Source: Solirubrobacterales bacterium (lineage in GTDB: Bacteria; Actinomycetota; Thermoleophilia; Solirubrobacterales; 70-9). Taken from it: a DNA stretch of 64,000 bases. The stretch spans positions 1 through 64,000 of the forward strand of contig DATMZR010000019.1 in the NCBI GenBank assembly GCA_035573435.1, given 5' to 3'. Below the pieces are notes generated by a model. That model saw nothing but the letters and a program-made list of their open reading frames with translations, searched no databases and was not told where the DNA came from. This document shows, piece after piece, positions 34,162-42,337 of the stretch (within the stretch, counting starts at the first letter, position 1; each line of letters begins with the position of its first letter). The translations under genes and the position numbers were made by a program.

Positions 34162-34296
34162 CCGGGGGGAGGCGCCGCTATGCGGCGCCGAGGGGGGCAG
34201 AGCCCCCCCTGGGCGGACGCTACGGATAGCCGGGGGGAGGCGCCGCCATGCGGCGCCCAGGGGGGCAGAGCCCCCCTGGGCGGACGCTACGGCTAG
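34143..34296. repeat. Tandem 67-68-bp repeat with paired hairpins
   Basis: Unit 1 is 34143-34210, unit 2 is 34211-34277, and a 19-bp partial third copy is 34278-34296. Each starts with the last bases of glpX (GGGCGGACGCTACGG), then GGCGCCGC-TAT-GCGGCGCC and GGGGGGC-AGA-GCCCCCC, in unit 2 with small changes. The partial copy runs into the 3' end of yihY. It works by position as a bidirectional terminator between convergent genes. Confidence 0.9.
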
Positions 34297-35240
34297 TCAG
34301 CGTCGGCGGATGACGATGACGGCGTTCGCAGCTCGCCGGTGTCGCGGAGCTCGTAGCGGAGGGCGTTGATCACGCCTCCCGCCATCAGGCCGAGGCTGAC
34401 CAGGTAGAACCAGACCATCGCGATGAGGACGAAGCCGATCGTCCCGCCGACCTCCCCGACGCTGGAGACCTGCGCCAGATAGAAGGGATAGACGGCGTTC
34501 GCAATGCCCGTGGTCACGGTGACGAACAGGGCACCGGGCCACACTCCGTGCCATGGCACGTGTCCCTTGGGCACCAGGTAGTAGATGACGCAGCAGAGCA
34601 GGAACGTCCCGGCCAGGGCCGCCAACAGGAGCACCGCGCTGGCGAGGCCATGGATTCGGGAAAGGCCGAAGGGAAGGTCTCCGGCGCTCGAGACCAGCGC
34701 GCCCTCGAGGGTGGGCACGACCACGCTGGCCGCGAGGAACAGCATGACCACGAGCAGCATCCCGAGGGCGAAGCGCTTCTGCTCCAGCCAGCCTCGGCAC
34801 TGGACGTGGTAGATCCGGCAAAAAGCGGTGTCCATCGCGCCCCAGAATGAGGTGCCGATCCAGATTGCGCCGACCGCCGCCGCCACGCCGATCGTCGTGG
34901 AGCTGTCGCGGATGTGCGCCAGCGTGTTCCTCAGGGTGTTCAGCTCGACGGCGGGGAACAGGCGCTGAAGGTCGTTGATAACGCTCTCCTCGACGCTGGG
35001 GCTCTGGATCACGCGCCCGAAGATGAACAGGACCAGGAGCGCGAACGGGAAAAGCGCCAGGAACAGGTTGTAGGCGACCATGCCCGCCAGCCCGGTGATG
35101 TTCTCCTGGTAGGCGCGGTCCCAGAAGGCCCGCAGGTAGGGGGCGGGCCGCGTCTCGCGCGATACCTCGATCCCGCGCGACCAGGACCGCGCTACGCCGC
35201 TGAAACGCCGCGCTGCCGGGTCGCGGGCCGCCGGCGTCAT
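34293..35240 (-). CDS. YihY/BrkB family membrane protein
   Basis: A 315-residue inner-membrane protein with six helices. Landmarks are NITGLAGMVAYNLFLALFPFALLV, AIWIGTSFWGAMDTAFCRIYHVQCRGW and VPKGHVPWHGVWPGALF. The family was once called ribonuclease BN, but members are membrane proteins of unknown transport or envelope function. The start overlaps the upstream gene by 4 nt. The stop lies in the partial third copy of the tandem repeat. Confidence 0.9.
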   Translation of the reverse strand: MTPAARDPAARRFSGVARSWSRGIEVSRETRPAPYLRAFWDRAYQENITGLAGMVAYNLFLALFPFALLVLFIFGRVIQSPSVEESVINDLQRLFPAVELNTLRNTLAHIRDSSTTIGVAAAVGAIWIGTSFWGAMDTAFCRIYHVQCRGWLEQKRFALGMLLVVMLFLAASVVVPTLEGALVSSAGDLPFGLSRIHGLASAVLLLAALAGTFLLCCVIYYLVPKGHVPWHGVWPGALFVTVTTGIANAVYPFYLAQVSSVGEVGGTIGFVLIAMVWFYLVSLGLMAGGVINALRYELRDTGELRTPSSSSADAD

Positions 35241-35638
35241 CGGCGGTCCGCAGGCTTGCGCACCGCCTCCACGGCGCGGCTCAAAAGCCGGACACCAAGC
35301 GTCGCCGCCTCGGCTGCCACGGCGACGCCCGCCCAGGCAAGGTCCTCGATGCCCCCGTGCTCGGCGTCGGCCGCGGCCGCAGGCTCGCGTGCGATCGGAC
35401 CCTCCCGGGGCTGAGCCGCCGGCCCCCGCGGCGATCGCCCTCCCATCGGAGCGGCTCGCGGCTGCCTGCCGCTGGACTTCGCGGTCGTGCCGCCGGCTCT
35501 TCCGGCGCCCCGGCCCTTGCCGCGACGCGGGCTTCGCACTCCCGGGCGGCTGCCGGGGAGGTTGCCGAACACGCTTCCCTGCTCGGCAGGCTGCTCGCCG
35601 GCCTCAGGCTTGGATGGGGTCTGCTCGGAGTCGGCCAT
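35237..35638 (-). CDS. Disordered basic protein with a C-terminal helix
   Basis: A 133-residue protein. Residues 1-90 are Pro/Gly/Arg-rich and disordered. Residues about 95-125 (IEDLAWAGVAVAAEAATLGVRLLSRAVEAV) form a probable amphipathic or membrane-touching helix. The stop overlaps the yihY start by 4 nt, so the two are coupled. No family recognised. Confidence 0.6.
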   Translation of the reverse strand: MADSEQTPSKPEAGEQPAEQGSVFGNLPGSRPGVRSPRRGKGRGAGRAGGTTAKSSGRQPRAAPMGGRSPRGPAAQPREGPIAREPAAAADAEHGGIEDLAWAGVAVAAEAATLGVRLLSRAVEAVRKPADRR

Positions 35639-35808
35639 TCAGCGCGTATTCCATCGTGCTCGACGGACGCCTGCGCCGGCGCCCAGCTCGTAACCCCCGC
35701 TGCCCGTCGGTGTTCTCACACTGACCACCGGCTCTCGGGCCCGGCCGGCGGATGCGCAACAATCAGCTCATAAAGCAGGCTCATTCACGCTGACTGCCGG
35801 CGGGAGAC

Positions 35809-35837
35809 TTGACTTCAGAAAATATAGCGGTTACGAT
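35809..35837 (+). promoter_or_regulatory. Housekeeping promoter of the primary sigma gene
   Basis: -35 TTGACT (35809-35814), a 17-bp spacer, -10 TACGAT (35832-35837). The start of transcription would be near 35844, leaving a leader of about 230 nt. The stretch 35639-35808 shows nothing else. Confidence 0.75.
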
Positions 35838-35901
35838 TCGAACAGACGTTTGAGGAGTCCTCCGACTGGGAATTTGACAACCCGGCGAGGGGCAAGGGCT
35901 G

Positions 35902-35928
35902 CGCGGATCGGCCCCGATCCGCGTTTTT
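35902..35928 (+). terminator. Intrinsic terminator inside the sigma-factor leader
   Basis: CGCGGATCGG-CC-CCGATCCGCG (35902-35923), equivalent to an 8-bp stem with a 6-nt loop, is followed by TTTTT (35924-35928). It lies about 60-85 nt after the predicted start and about 150 nt before the sigma ATG. It could act as attenuator or as the end of a small RNA. Confidence 0.75.
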
Positions 35929-36075
35929 GTCGCAAAGTCGGGCTTGAAGGGATGGCGCTTCGCGCAGGCGACTCCCGGATTGAGACCGACGTCCGATATG
36001 GATGGTGCGGGGCCGGGTAGCCGAATGACGCCGAGAAGGTCCCATAGGTAAGCGAAGGAAGACGAGAGCGAACTA

Positions 36076-37179
36076 ATGCTGGTTGCAGAGATCCAAGAGC
36101 TCGACGAGGTCAAGGGCCTGGTCGTCAAGGGACAGCAGGACGGGGTGATCTCGTACGGCGAGGTCGCCACGGCCGTGTCCGAGGTCGACCTGGATGAGTC
36201 CGATATCGAGGAGCTCTACGCGTACCTGGAGCGTCAGGGCGTCGAGCTCGTCGAGGACGTCGATCCGGCGCAGGCTACGGCCGCCGCCGCCGAGACGGAG
36301 TCGGACAAGCGGAGCAAGCGCCGCAAGGCCACCGCGCTCGACCTGAAGCCGGACATGACGACCGACTCCCTTCAGCTCTTCCTGAAGGACATCGGCAAGG
36401 TGCGCCTGCTGACCGCACAGGAGGAGGTCGAGCTCGCGAAGCGCATCGAGCGGGGCGATCTCGACGCGAAGCAGAAGATGGTCGAGTCGAACCTGCGCCT
36501 GGTCGTCTCGATCGCCAAGAACTATCGCAACCAGGGCCTTCCATTCCTCGACCTGATCCAGGAGGGGACGCTGGGCCTGGTGCGGGCTGCCGAGAAGTTC
36601 GACTATCGCAAGGGGTTCAAGTTCTCGACCTACGCGACCTGGTGGATCCGCCAGGCGATCGCTCGGGCGCTCGCCGACAAGGCGCGCACCATCCGCATCC
36701 CCGTCCACGTGGTCGAGAAGCTGAACAAGATCGGCCGTGCGGAGCGGAAGCTGGTCACGGAGCTCGGCCGCGAGCCGACCCCGGACGAGATCGCTGAGGT
36801 GACCGGGATCGATCCCGAGGAAGTCGATCAGATCAAGCGCTCGGCGCAGGCCCCGGTTTCGCTCGAGAAGCCCGTCGGCGACGAGGAGGAGTCCGAGTTC
36901 GGTCAGTTCATCGCCGACGAGAAGGCGGAGTCGCCGTTCGAGCGGGCCGCTGACCTGCTCACCAAGGAGGCCCTGCGCGAGGCACTCGAGAACCTCTCAT
37001 ACCGCGAGCGGCGCGTGCTCGAGCTCCGCTACGGGTTGGGCGGCGAGCACCCGCGCACGCTGGACGAGGTCGGGCGGACATTCAACGTCACCCGCGAGCG
37101 AATCCGCCAGATCGAGAATCAGTCGCTCAAGAAGCTCCAGAGCCTGGCTGAGGCTCAGAAGCTGCGCGAAGTCGCCTGA
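36076..37179 (+). CDS. rpoD: Primary RNA polymerase sigma factor
   Basis: A 367-residue group-1 sigma factor (RpoD/SigA). A short region 1.1 (about 1-60) and an acidic/basic linker precede region 1.2 ([30 protein letters not shown]). Region 2 has [22 protein letters not shown] and [15 protein letters not shown], region 3 covers about 210-285, and region 4 ([19 protein letters not shown]) reads the -35. Complete, hence essential. It has a long leader with a terminator-like hairpin. A zinc-ribbon protein follows. Confidence 0.95.
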   Translation: MLVAEIQELDEVKGLVVKGQQDGVISYGEVATAVSEVDLDESDIEELYAYLERQGVELVEDVDPAQATAAAAETESDKRSKRRKATALDLKPDMTTDSLQLFLKDIGKVRLLTAQEEVELAKRIERGDLDAKQKMVESNLRLVVSIAKNYRNQGLPFLDLIQEGTLGLVRAAEKFDYRKGFKFSTYATWWIRQAIARALADKARTIRIPVHVVEKLNKIGRAERKLVTELGREPTPDEIAEVTGIDPEEVDQIKRSAQAPVSLEKPVGDEEESEFGQFIADEKAESPFERAADLLTKEALREALENLSYRERRVLELRYGLGGEHPRTLDEVGRTFNVTRERIRQIENQSLKKLQSLAEAQKLREVA

Positions 37180-37262
37180 GGCGGCGAGACCTTCGCCGGG
37201 CGGCGTCATCGTCGCTCGCGCGAAGAGCACCCCACGCTCCCTGAAGGAAACGGAGGATCACC

Positions 37263-37619
37263 ATCGGCACCGCAACTGCAACCAAGGCTCAGCCCGCGGA
37301 GTGGACCTGCGCCCGCTGCGAGATGAAGAGCACGTGGACGAAAGGGCTCGCCGAGGGGTCGGCGCCCCCGCACTGGGTCCAGGACCCCGACGGTCGTCAC
37401 TACTGCCTGTCCTGCCGGCGCGAGCGGGCCGTCGATGACGCCCTGGAGGCGGCGGGCGACATCGGTATCGATGCCCGCGCAAAGCTGCGTTCCAAGGCGG
37501 TGGTCAGGTTCGAGATCGCACGCGATCCCGAGCGTACTGAGGGCGAGATCGCCAAGGCCGCACGCACGTCGATCGGCGCGGTGCGCAACGCGCGCAAGCA
37601 AGCAGCTGAGCAGTCCTAA
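37263..37619 (+). CDS. Zinc-ribbon/HTH-like small protein, apparent ATC start
   Basis: 118 residues if translation starts at ATC 37263. Cysteines at 16, 19, 48 and 51 (TCARCE and YCLSCRRE) form a zinc ribbon, and the C-terminus (ERTEGEIAKAARTSIGAVRNARKQ) looks like a helix-turn-helix. In-frame TGA at 37242 bars earlier starts, and the first ATG (37323) comes after the first CxxC. A clear GGAGG (37252-37256) lies 6 nt before ATC 37263. It directly follows rpoD, so a transcription-related role is plausible. Family not recognised. Confidence 0.72.
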   Translation: MGTATATKAQPAEWTCARCEMKSTWTKGLAEGSAPPHWVQDPDGRHYCLSCRRERAVDDALEAAGDIGIDARAKLRSKAVVRFEIARDPERTEGEIAKAARTSIGAVRNARKQAAEQS

Positions 37620-37665
37620 GCCGGGCGCCTAAAGGCCATTCGCGAGGGGCCCGATAAGGGTCCTG

Positions 37666-38829
37666 ATGGCGTTCGATATCGACGCAGCGCTGCGCTTTGT
37701 GGTCGAGCATGAAGGCTCGGACCTGCACGTCAAGGTTGCCTCGCCCCCCATGGCGCGGGTGCACGGTGCGCTGCAGCCGATCGACGACGCCGACCCGCTG
37801 AGCGAGGAGGACGCCAAGGACGCCCTCCAGCACATCCTCAGAGATGAGCATCTGCAGGAGGAGTTCGCCAAGGAGGGTGAAGCCGACTTCTCATATGAGA
37901 TTCCAGGGCTCTCGCGCTTCCGGGTCAACGCCTTTCGCCAGCGCGGGTACATCTCGATCGCCTGCCGCGCGATTCCCTTCCAGGTGCGGACGATCGACGA
38001 CCTCGCGTTGCCGGAGGTGATCCGCACGCTGGCCGAGGAGCCGCGAGGGATCATCCTGCTCACGGGCACGACCGGCTCGGGAAAGTCGACGACCCTGGCG
38101 GCGATGATCGACCACATCAACTCGACCCGCTCCCGCCATGTCGTCACCCTCGAGGACCCAATCGAGTACCTGCACCGGGACAAGCTGTCGATCATCAACC
38201 AGCGCGAGGTCGGTCACGACACGGAGAGCTTCGCCAGGGCGATGCGCCGCGTCCTGCGACAGGACCCGGACGTGATCCTGATCGGCGAGATGCGCGACGA
38301 GGAGACGGTCCGCACGGCGCTTGCCGCCGCCGAGACGGGACACCTGGTGCTGTCCACGCTCCACACGCTCGACGCGACCGAAACGATCAACCGGATCGTC
38401 GACTTCTTCCCGCCGCACCTCCAACAGCAGGCAAGGGTGATGCTGGCCTCCACGCTGCGGGGGGCGGTCTCGCAGCGCCTCGTACCACGGGTCGACGGGA
38501 ACGGCCGCGTGGCCGTCTGCGAGGTGATGGTGGTCACCGGCCGTGTCCAGGATCTGATCCTCAATCCGCAGGAGACCGGTCGGGTGACCGAGGTGATCGC
38601 CGAGGGCGAGTACTACGGGATGCAGACCTTCGACCAGGCGCTGCTCAAGCACGTGGTCGCCGGCAACATCAAGGAGGAGGTCGCCTTCGAGGTGGCCTCG
38701 AGCGCGCACGATTTCAAGCTCATGCTCGCCGCAGAGGGTCAGCGGGCGAGCGGGATCGAGCAGGTCGCGGGTACGCCCACGGACCATGGCGAGAGCCCCG
38801 CAGACTCACTTCAGTTCGTAAAGCATTGA
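37666..38829 (+). CDS. pilT: PilT-type twitching ATPase
   Basis: A 387-residue hexameric ATPase that retracts type IV pili. The N-terminal PAS-like domain starts with GSDLHVKVASPPMARVHG. Walker A is GTTGSGKST (134-142), Walker B DVILIGEMRD, and the His box HLVLSTLHTLDATETINRIVDFFP. It is full length with a family-typical C-terminus. No other pilus genes lie within the window, so its partners are elsewhere or it serves another secretion system. Confidence 0.93.
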   Translation: MAFDIDAALRFVVEHEGSDLHVKVASPPMARVHGALQPIDDADPLSEEDAKDALQHILRDEHLQEEFAKEGEADFSYEIPGLSRFRVNAFRQRGYISIACRAIPFQVRTIDDLALPEVIRTLAEEPRGIILLTGTTGSGKSTTLAAMIDHINSTRSRHVVTLEDPIEYLHRDKLSIINQREVGHDTESFARAMRRVLRQDPDVILIGEMRDEETVRTALAAAETGHLVLSTLHTLDATETINRIVDFFPPHLQQQARVMLASTLRGAVSQRLVPRVDGNGRVAVCEVMVVTGRVQDLILNPQETGRVTEVIAEGEYYGMQTFDQALLKHVVAGNIKEEVAFEVASSAHDFKLMLAAEGQRASGIEQVAGTPTDHGESPADSLQFVKH

Positions 38830-38831
38830 GC

Positions 38832-38837
38832 TATACT
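38832..38837 (+). promoter_or_regulatory. -10 box of the HxlR regulator gene
   Basis: TATACT, placing the start of transcription near 38844 and leaving a 50-nt leader with GGAGGA before the ATG. Confidence 0.5.
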
Positions 38838-38893
38838 CGGCGTTGGCGGTCGGGCACCAGACCGAGTCACTGTCGCCTCGACCCCGGAGGAAA

Positions 38894-39235
38894 ATGGCCG
38901 AGAATCCCTGTCCAGTGGGCTCTTGTGCGGAGATCATCTCCGGCAAGTGGACGTTGCTCGTGATTCGCGATCTGGCCGGCGGCAGCCAGCGTTTCTGCGA
39001 GCTCGAGCGGTCGCTCGAGGGAATCAGCCCGCGCACGCTATCGCTGCGGCTGCGGGCCCTCGAGGAGCATGGGATCGTGGAGCGGCGCACCTACCCGGAG
39101 GTCCCTCCCCGGGTGGAGTACGGGCTGACCGAGAAGGGTCGCGCCCTGGTGCCCCTGATCGAGGACATGCGTGCCTACGGGCGCCGCTGGCTCGTGAACG
39201 GCGACCGGCAGCACGAAACCGTAGTCGCGGCCTGA
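38894..39235 (+). CDS. HxlR-family transcription regulator
   Basis: A 113-residue winged-helix protein. The N-terminal CPVGSCAEIISGKWTLLVIRDL contains the conserved Cys that often senses electrophiles or oxidants. The DNA-binding part is FCELERSLEGISPRTLSLRLRALEEHGIVERRTYPEVPPRVEYGLTEKG (motif positions about 35-85). ATG with GGAGGA close upstream. No obvious target sits next door. Two hairpins follow it. Confidence 0.9.
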   Translation: MAENPCPVGSCAEIISGKWTLLVIRDLAGGSQRFCELERSLEGISPRTLSLRLRALEEHGIVERRTYPEVPPRVEYGLTEKGRALVPLIEDMRAYGRRWLVNGDRQHETVVAA

Positions 39236-39254
39236 TCCGCTTCTGACCGGATAG

Positions 39255-39301
39255 CTGCAACGCGAGTTGCAGGGGAGGAGCGCTTCGCGTCCGCGCGAAG
39301 C
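39255..39301 (+). terminator. Two hairpins between the HxlR gene and the next gene
   Basis: CTGCAA-CGCGAG-TTGCAG (39255-39272) and GCTTCGCG-TCCG-CGCGAAGC (39282-39301). The second sits between GGGGAGGAG (39272-39280) and the ATG at 39310, so it may instead affect translation of the next gene. Confidence 0.45.
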
Positions 39302-39309
39302 CCCCCGGC

Positions 39310-41088
39310 ATGCGCGACCTGGTTGCTCCAGAGGCCCTTCACACGATGGCCCGGGACGCGGCGAAGCGTTTCCGCGAACTGGTGGTCGCGGGTCATCAGA
39401 TTCCCTATGACCTGGAGGAGACCGGTAGCCGCTCGCCTCTCCCTCGGTACGTCCCGCTCACTGGGCGCTTCGTTCGCGACAACGCTCCGGCGTTGCTCCA
39501 GCTCGACTCGTTCGGCTCGGCGTGCGCGGCGATCGAATCCGCGGAGCTGGCGGGCCCCTATCTCGAGGAGCTCGGGATCGACGTCCCGCCGGACGCCCGC
39601 GCGCGCGCCGAGCTCGCCGGCACGGTCTTCCTGTGCCGTCTGTGGGCGGACTCCACCGACTTCTCGCTCGACCGTGAGCGGCTGGATGAAGCGATCGCCG
39701 AGCTCGAGGCCGGCGGCCAAACGCGGGAAGACGAGATCGAGGTGGTGGTTCCGCTTCGCGGCCTGCGAATGCCCGTGGTGCGTCTCGAGCTGGCAACCGC
39801 GACGATCGTTCGGGCGGACACGGTCGAGGTGCCGGCGGAGGCGCGGGCCTCGGAGGGAACAGGCACTGCCGGCTGGGAGCCCACCTTCCTCGCCGCGGCG
39901 CGGATCAACCCCGCCGAGCCAGCCGATGACGAAGAGCGAGGCCCAGATGCTGCCGCCCGTTCCGTGGAGGCCCTCCGCCAGCTGATCACGGCGCTTCGCC
40001 TCTTCCAGGCCGGAGGCGTGGCCCTGGGCCCTTATGCGTGGACACGCGCCGGCGGGGATCGCTGGCGGCGGATCGCGACCGGCGCCGGGCGCCCAAGACG
40101 TGGCGGCTACCGGCTCGCCGAGGACACGCTGGGCGACCTGGCCACGCTCTCGCGGGTGCTCGCGTACCGCTCGACCTCGCTTGGGCAGGACCGCTCGCGG
40201 AAACCGGGGGCCGTGGCGCGGGCGATCTCGCGCTTCGAGGCCGGCCTGGAACGAAACGTCGCCCTCGAGGCGCTGAACGATTACCTGCTGGCTCTCCGGT
40301 TCGTGCTCGAAGGCGGCGGTCCGGCAGACCTGGGCCTGGCGATGCGGGTCGCTGCCCTGTGCGCCGAGCCCGAGCAGCGCCCCGAAATCAAGGCGATCGT
40401 GGACCGCGGGCTCGCCCTCGAGCGGGAGCTGTGGAGTGGCGAGCCGGCTCCGGCGGGCGACGGTGCTCCGACGGCCGCTGAGACCGTGGCCGCGATCGAG
40501 GAGCTGGCTCGCGCCATCCTCAGGGATGCCGCCTGCGGCCACCTCGGCGCCGACCTGCGCGCAACCGCCGACGAGATCCTGCTCGCCGATGGGCTGGCCG
40601 TGGGCGAGGGCGAGACCACCCAACGAGGCGGCTCGGAGGAATGGGACCTGCCTGTCGACGACCAGGAGGAGGTCCGGCCTGAGGAGGAGCTCCCGCCTGA
40701 GCAGCCGGAGGACCCGGACGAGCAGCCTTTGCTTGATGTTTCCGCGGATTGGCAGGACCGCCCACCGGCGGAGGACACGCAGGTGATGCAGGTCCTTGGT
40801 CCCGAGGGTCGAATGAGGGTCGAGCGAGTTCCCCACCAGGAGGAGGAGAACGTGTTCACCAGCGGTCAAAACGGGCGCCAGGCGCATCTCGCCGCATGGA
40901 TCGACGCTCCGGCGCCGAGCCAGGTCGCGGAGCATCCGGACGGACGGTCGCCTGAGCGCCAGCCGCTCGCCGACCGCGTCGCCTATCTCTTCCCGCGTCC
41001 GGAGCCGACTGATTGGAACGTGCGCGAGCTGAGCTACGACCGCCGCCGCGGCCGCGCCGCGCCGCCCCCAGAACGTCGGGTCTCCTGA
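39310..41088 (+). CDS. Large protein of unknown function
   Basis: A 592-residue cytoplasmic protein with no membrane helix. Residues 1-400 look folded and mostly helical; landmarks are FVRDNAPALLQLDSFGSA, ALRQLITALRLFQAGGVALGPYAW and AISRFEAGLERNVALEALNDYLLALRFVLEGG. The last feature loosely recalls HEPN/Apea-like helical proteins, but I cannot support that. Residues about 430-592 are acidic and Pro-rich, with a conserved-looking end WNVRELSYDRRRGRAAPP. Isolated, between an HxlR regulator and a convergent ATPase operon. Confidence 0.75.
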   Translation: MRDLVAPEALHTMARDAAKRFRELVVAGHQIPYDLEETGSRSPLPRYVPLTGRFVRDNAPALLQLDSFGSACAAIESAELAGPYLEELGIDVPPDARARAELAGTVFLCRLWADSTDFSLDRERLDEAIAELEAGGQTREDEIEVVVPLRGLRMPVVRLELATATIVRADTVEVPAEARASEGTGTAGWEPTFLAAARINPAEPADDEERGPDAAARSVEALRQLITALRLFQAGGVALGPYAWTRAGGDRWRRIATGAGRPRRGGYRLAEDTLGDLATLSRVLAYRSTSLGQDRSRKPGAVARAISRFEAGLERNVALEALNDYLLALRFVLEGGGPADLGLAMRVAALCAEPEQRPEIKAIVDRGLALERELWSGEPAPAGDGAPTAAETVAAIEELARAILRDAACGHLGADLRATADEILLADGLAVGEGETTQRGGSEEWDLPVDDQEEVRPEEELPPEQPEDPDEQPLLDVSADWQDRPPAEDTQVMQVLGPEGRMRVERVPHQEEENVFTSGQNGRQAHLAAWIDAPAPSQVAEHPDGRSPERQPLADRVAYLFPRPEPTDWNVRELSYDRRRGRAAPPPERRVS

Positions 41089-41117
41089 GCGCAGAACCTC
41101 CTCCCCCCGATCACCCT

Positions 41118-41160
41118 GGCAGGTTGCGGCCCCGGGCCTCGGCCCGGGGCCGGGCCTGCC
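41118..41160. terminator. Strong compound hairpin between convergent genes
   Basis: CCCCGGGCC-TC-GGCCCGGGG (41130-41149) is enclosed by GGCAGG (41118-41123) and CCTGCC (41155-41160). It likely terminates both the unknown gene and the Get3-like operon. Confidence 0.6.
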
Positions 41161-41181
41161 GCGGGAGCCCAGGGACGCGCC

Positions 41182-42330
41182 TCAGGCGGCGGCGATCGCC
41201 GTCCGCTCCTTGGGCCCGGCGGCGAACAGGTAGCGGTTGATCTCCATCAACCCGGAGAGGTCATGGACGTCGACGTCCAGGTGGGGGACCTGAATCACCG
41301 CGCGCGCCTGCATCTCGGCCGTCAGCCGCCTGATGTTGCGCTGGTCGCGAGCCGCGAGCGCCCGGTAGTCGTCGTAGTTTGAGAGGACCCGCCGCGCGAG
41401 CTCCTGGTCACCCAGCGCGTCTTCCAGCTCCCGTGGGAATCCCTCACCGTAATCCGGGAGCTCGCTCTCGTAGTGCACCTTGTTCACGATCACGCCGCCG
41501 AACGGCAGCTTTGCCTCGACCAGCTTGCGGTGGAAGTAGACGGCCTCGCTGATCGGCTCGCCCTGCGGCGCGCAGACCACCAGGAAGCACGTCTCGGGAT
41601 TCGCGAGCAGCTCGTTGACGCGTTTGGCTCGCTCGCGAAAGCCGCCCAGCATGCCGCTGAACGCCTGGAAGAACTCCGACAGATCCTCCAGCACCTCGAC
41701 GCCGGTGACCCGCCGCAGGATGGAGAACATCATCGAGGTCCCGCGCCCGAAGACGCGCATGCCAAGGCCGGTGGGGCGCATGAAGACCTGGAGAGCGCGC
41801 CCCTCGATGAACTGCATCAGACGCCGGGGCGCGTCCAGGAAGTCCAGCGCATTGCGGGTCGGCGGTGTGTCCAGAACCAGCAGGTCGTACCGATCCTCGG
41901 CGTGCAGCTCGAACAGCTTCTCCATCGCCATGTACTCCTGGGAGCCGGCGAGGGCGGCAGAGAGTTGCTGATAGATGCGGTTCTCCAGGATGCGGTCGCG
42001 CGTCTCCTCGTCGGGGGCGTGGCGGCGCACCAGCTCGTCGAAGGTCGCCTTCGCATCGAGCATCATCGCCCACAGCTCGCCGCCCTGGGTCTCGATCCCC
42101 GCCTTCGCGAACAGGGCGGGGTCCACCTGGCGCTCCTCGTTTCCCAGCTCGGGCAGCCCGAGCGAGTCCGCGAGTCGCTTTGCGGGGTCGATTGTCAGGA
42201 CGACGACCTTCTTGCCGCGTGCCGCCATCCCGGTCGCAATCGCGGCCGAGCTGGTGGTCTTCCCGACCCCGCCCGAGCCCGCGCAGATGCAGACGCGCTT
42301 GCGGTCGAGTAGCTCAGCGACGCTCGCCAT
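41182..42330 (-). CDS. Get3/ArsA-like ATPase, subunit A
   Basis: A 382-residue deviant-P-loop ATPase, with GSGGVGKTT at 18-26, switch-like DPAKRLADSLG and DLLVLDTPPTRNALDFL. It lacks the long two-domain form of arsenic ArsA. It follows a second ArsA-like gene by 7 nt. The pair resembles mycobacterial Rv3679/Rv3680 (bacterial Get3-like), proposed to act as a heteromeric ATPase in envelope integrity. No arsenic genes lie nearby. Membrane-protein targeting is a guess from Get3. Confidence 0.85.
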   Translation of the reverse strand: MASVAELLDRKRVCICAGSGGVGKTTSSAAIATGMAARGKKVVVLTIDPAKRLADSLGLPELGNEERQVDPALFAKAGIETQGGELWAMMLDAKATFDELVRRHAPDEETRDRILENRIYQQLSAALAGSQEYMAMEKLFELHAEDRYDLLVLDTPPTRNALDFLDAPRRLMQFIEGRALQVFMRPTGLGMRVFGRGTSMMFSILRRVTGVEVLEDLSEFFQAFSGMLGGFRERAKRVNELLANPETCFLVVCAPQGEPISEAVYFHRKLVEAKLPFGGVIVNKVHYESELPDYGEGFPRELEDALGDQELARRVLSNYDDYRALAARDQRNIRRLTAEMQARAVIQVPHLDVDVHDLSGLMEINRYLFAAGPKERTAIAAA

Positions 42331-42337
42331 CAGCCCA

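Noticed and set aside
35865-35880. TTGACA in the rpoD leader as a second promoter
   Set aside because: No TANNNT at a proper spacing follows it.
39175-40935. 586-codon frame antisense to the 592-residue unknown
   Set aside because: The plus-strand frame has better codon pattern and a natural order/disorder layout; the antisense has no start signal. Kept the plus strand, with lower confidence than known families.
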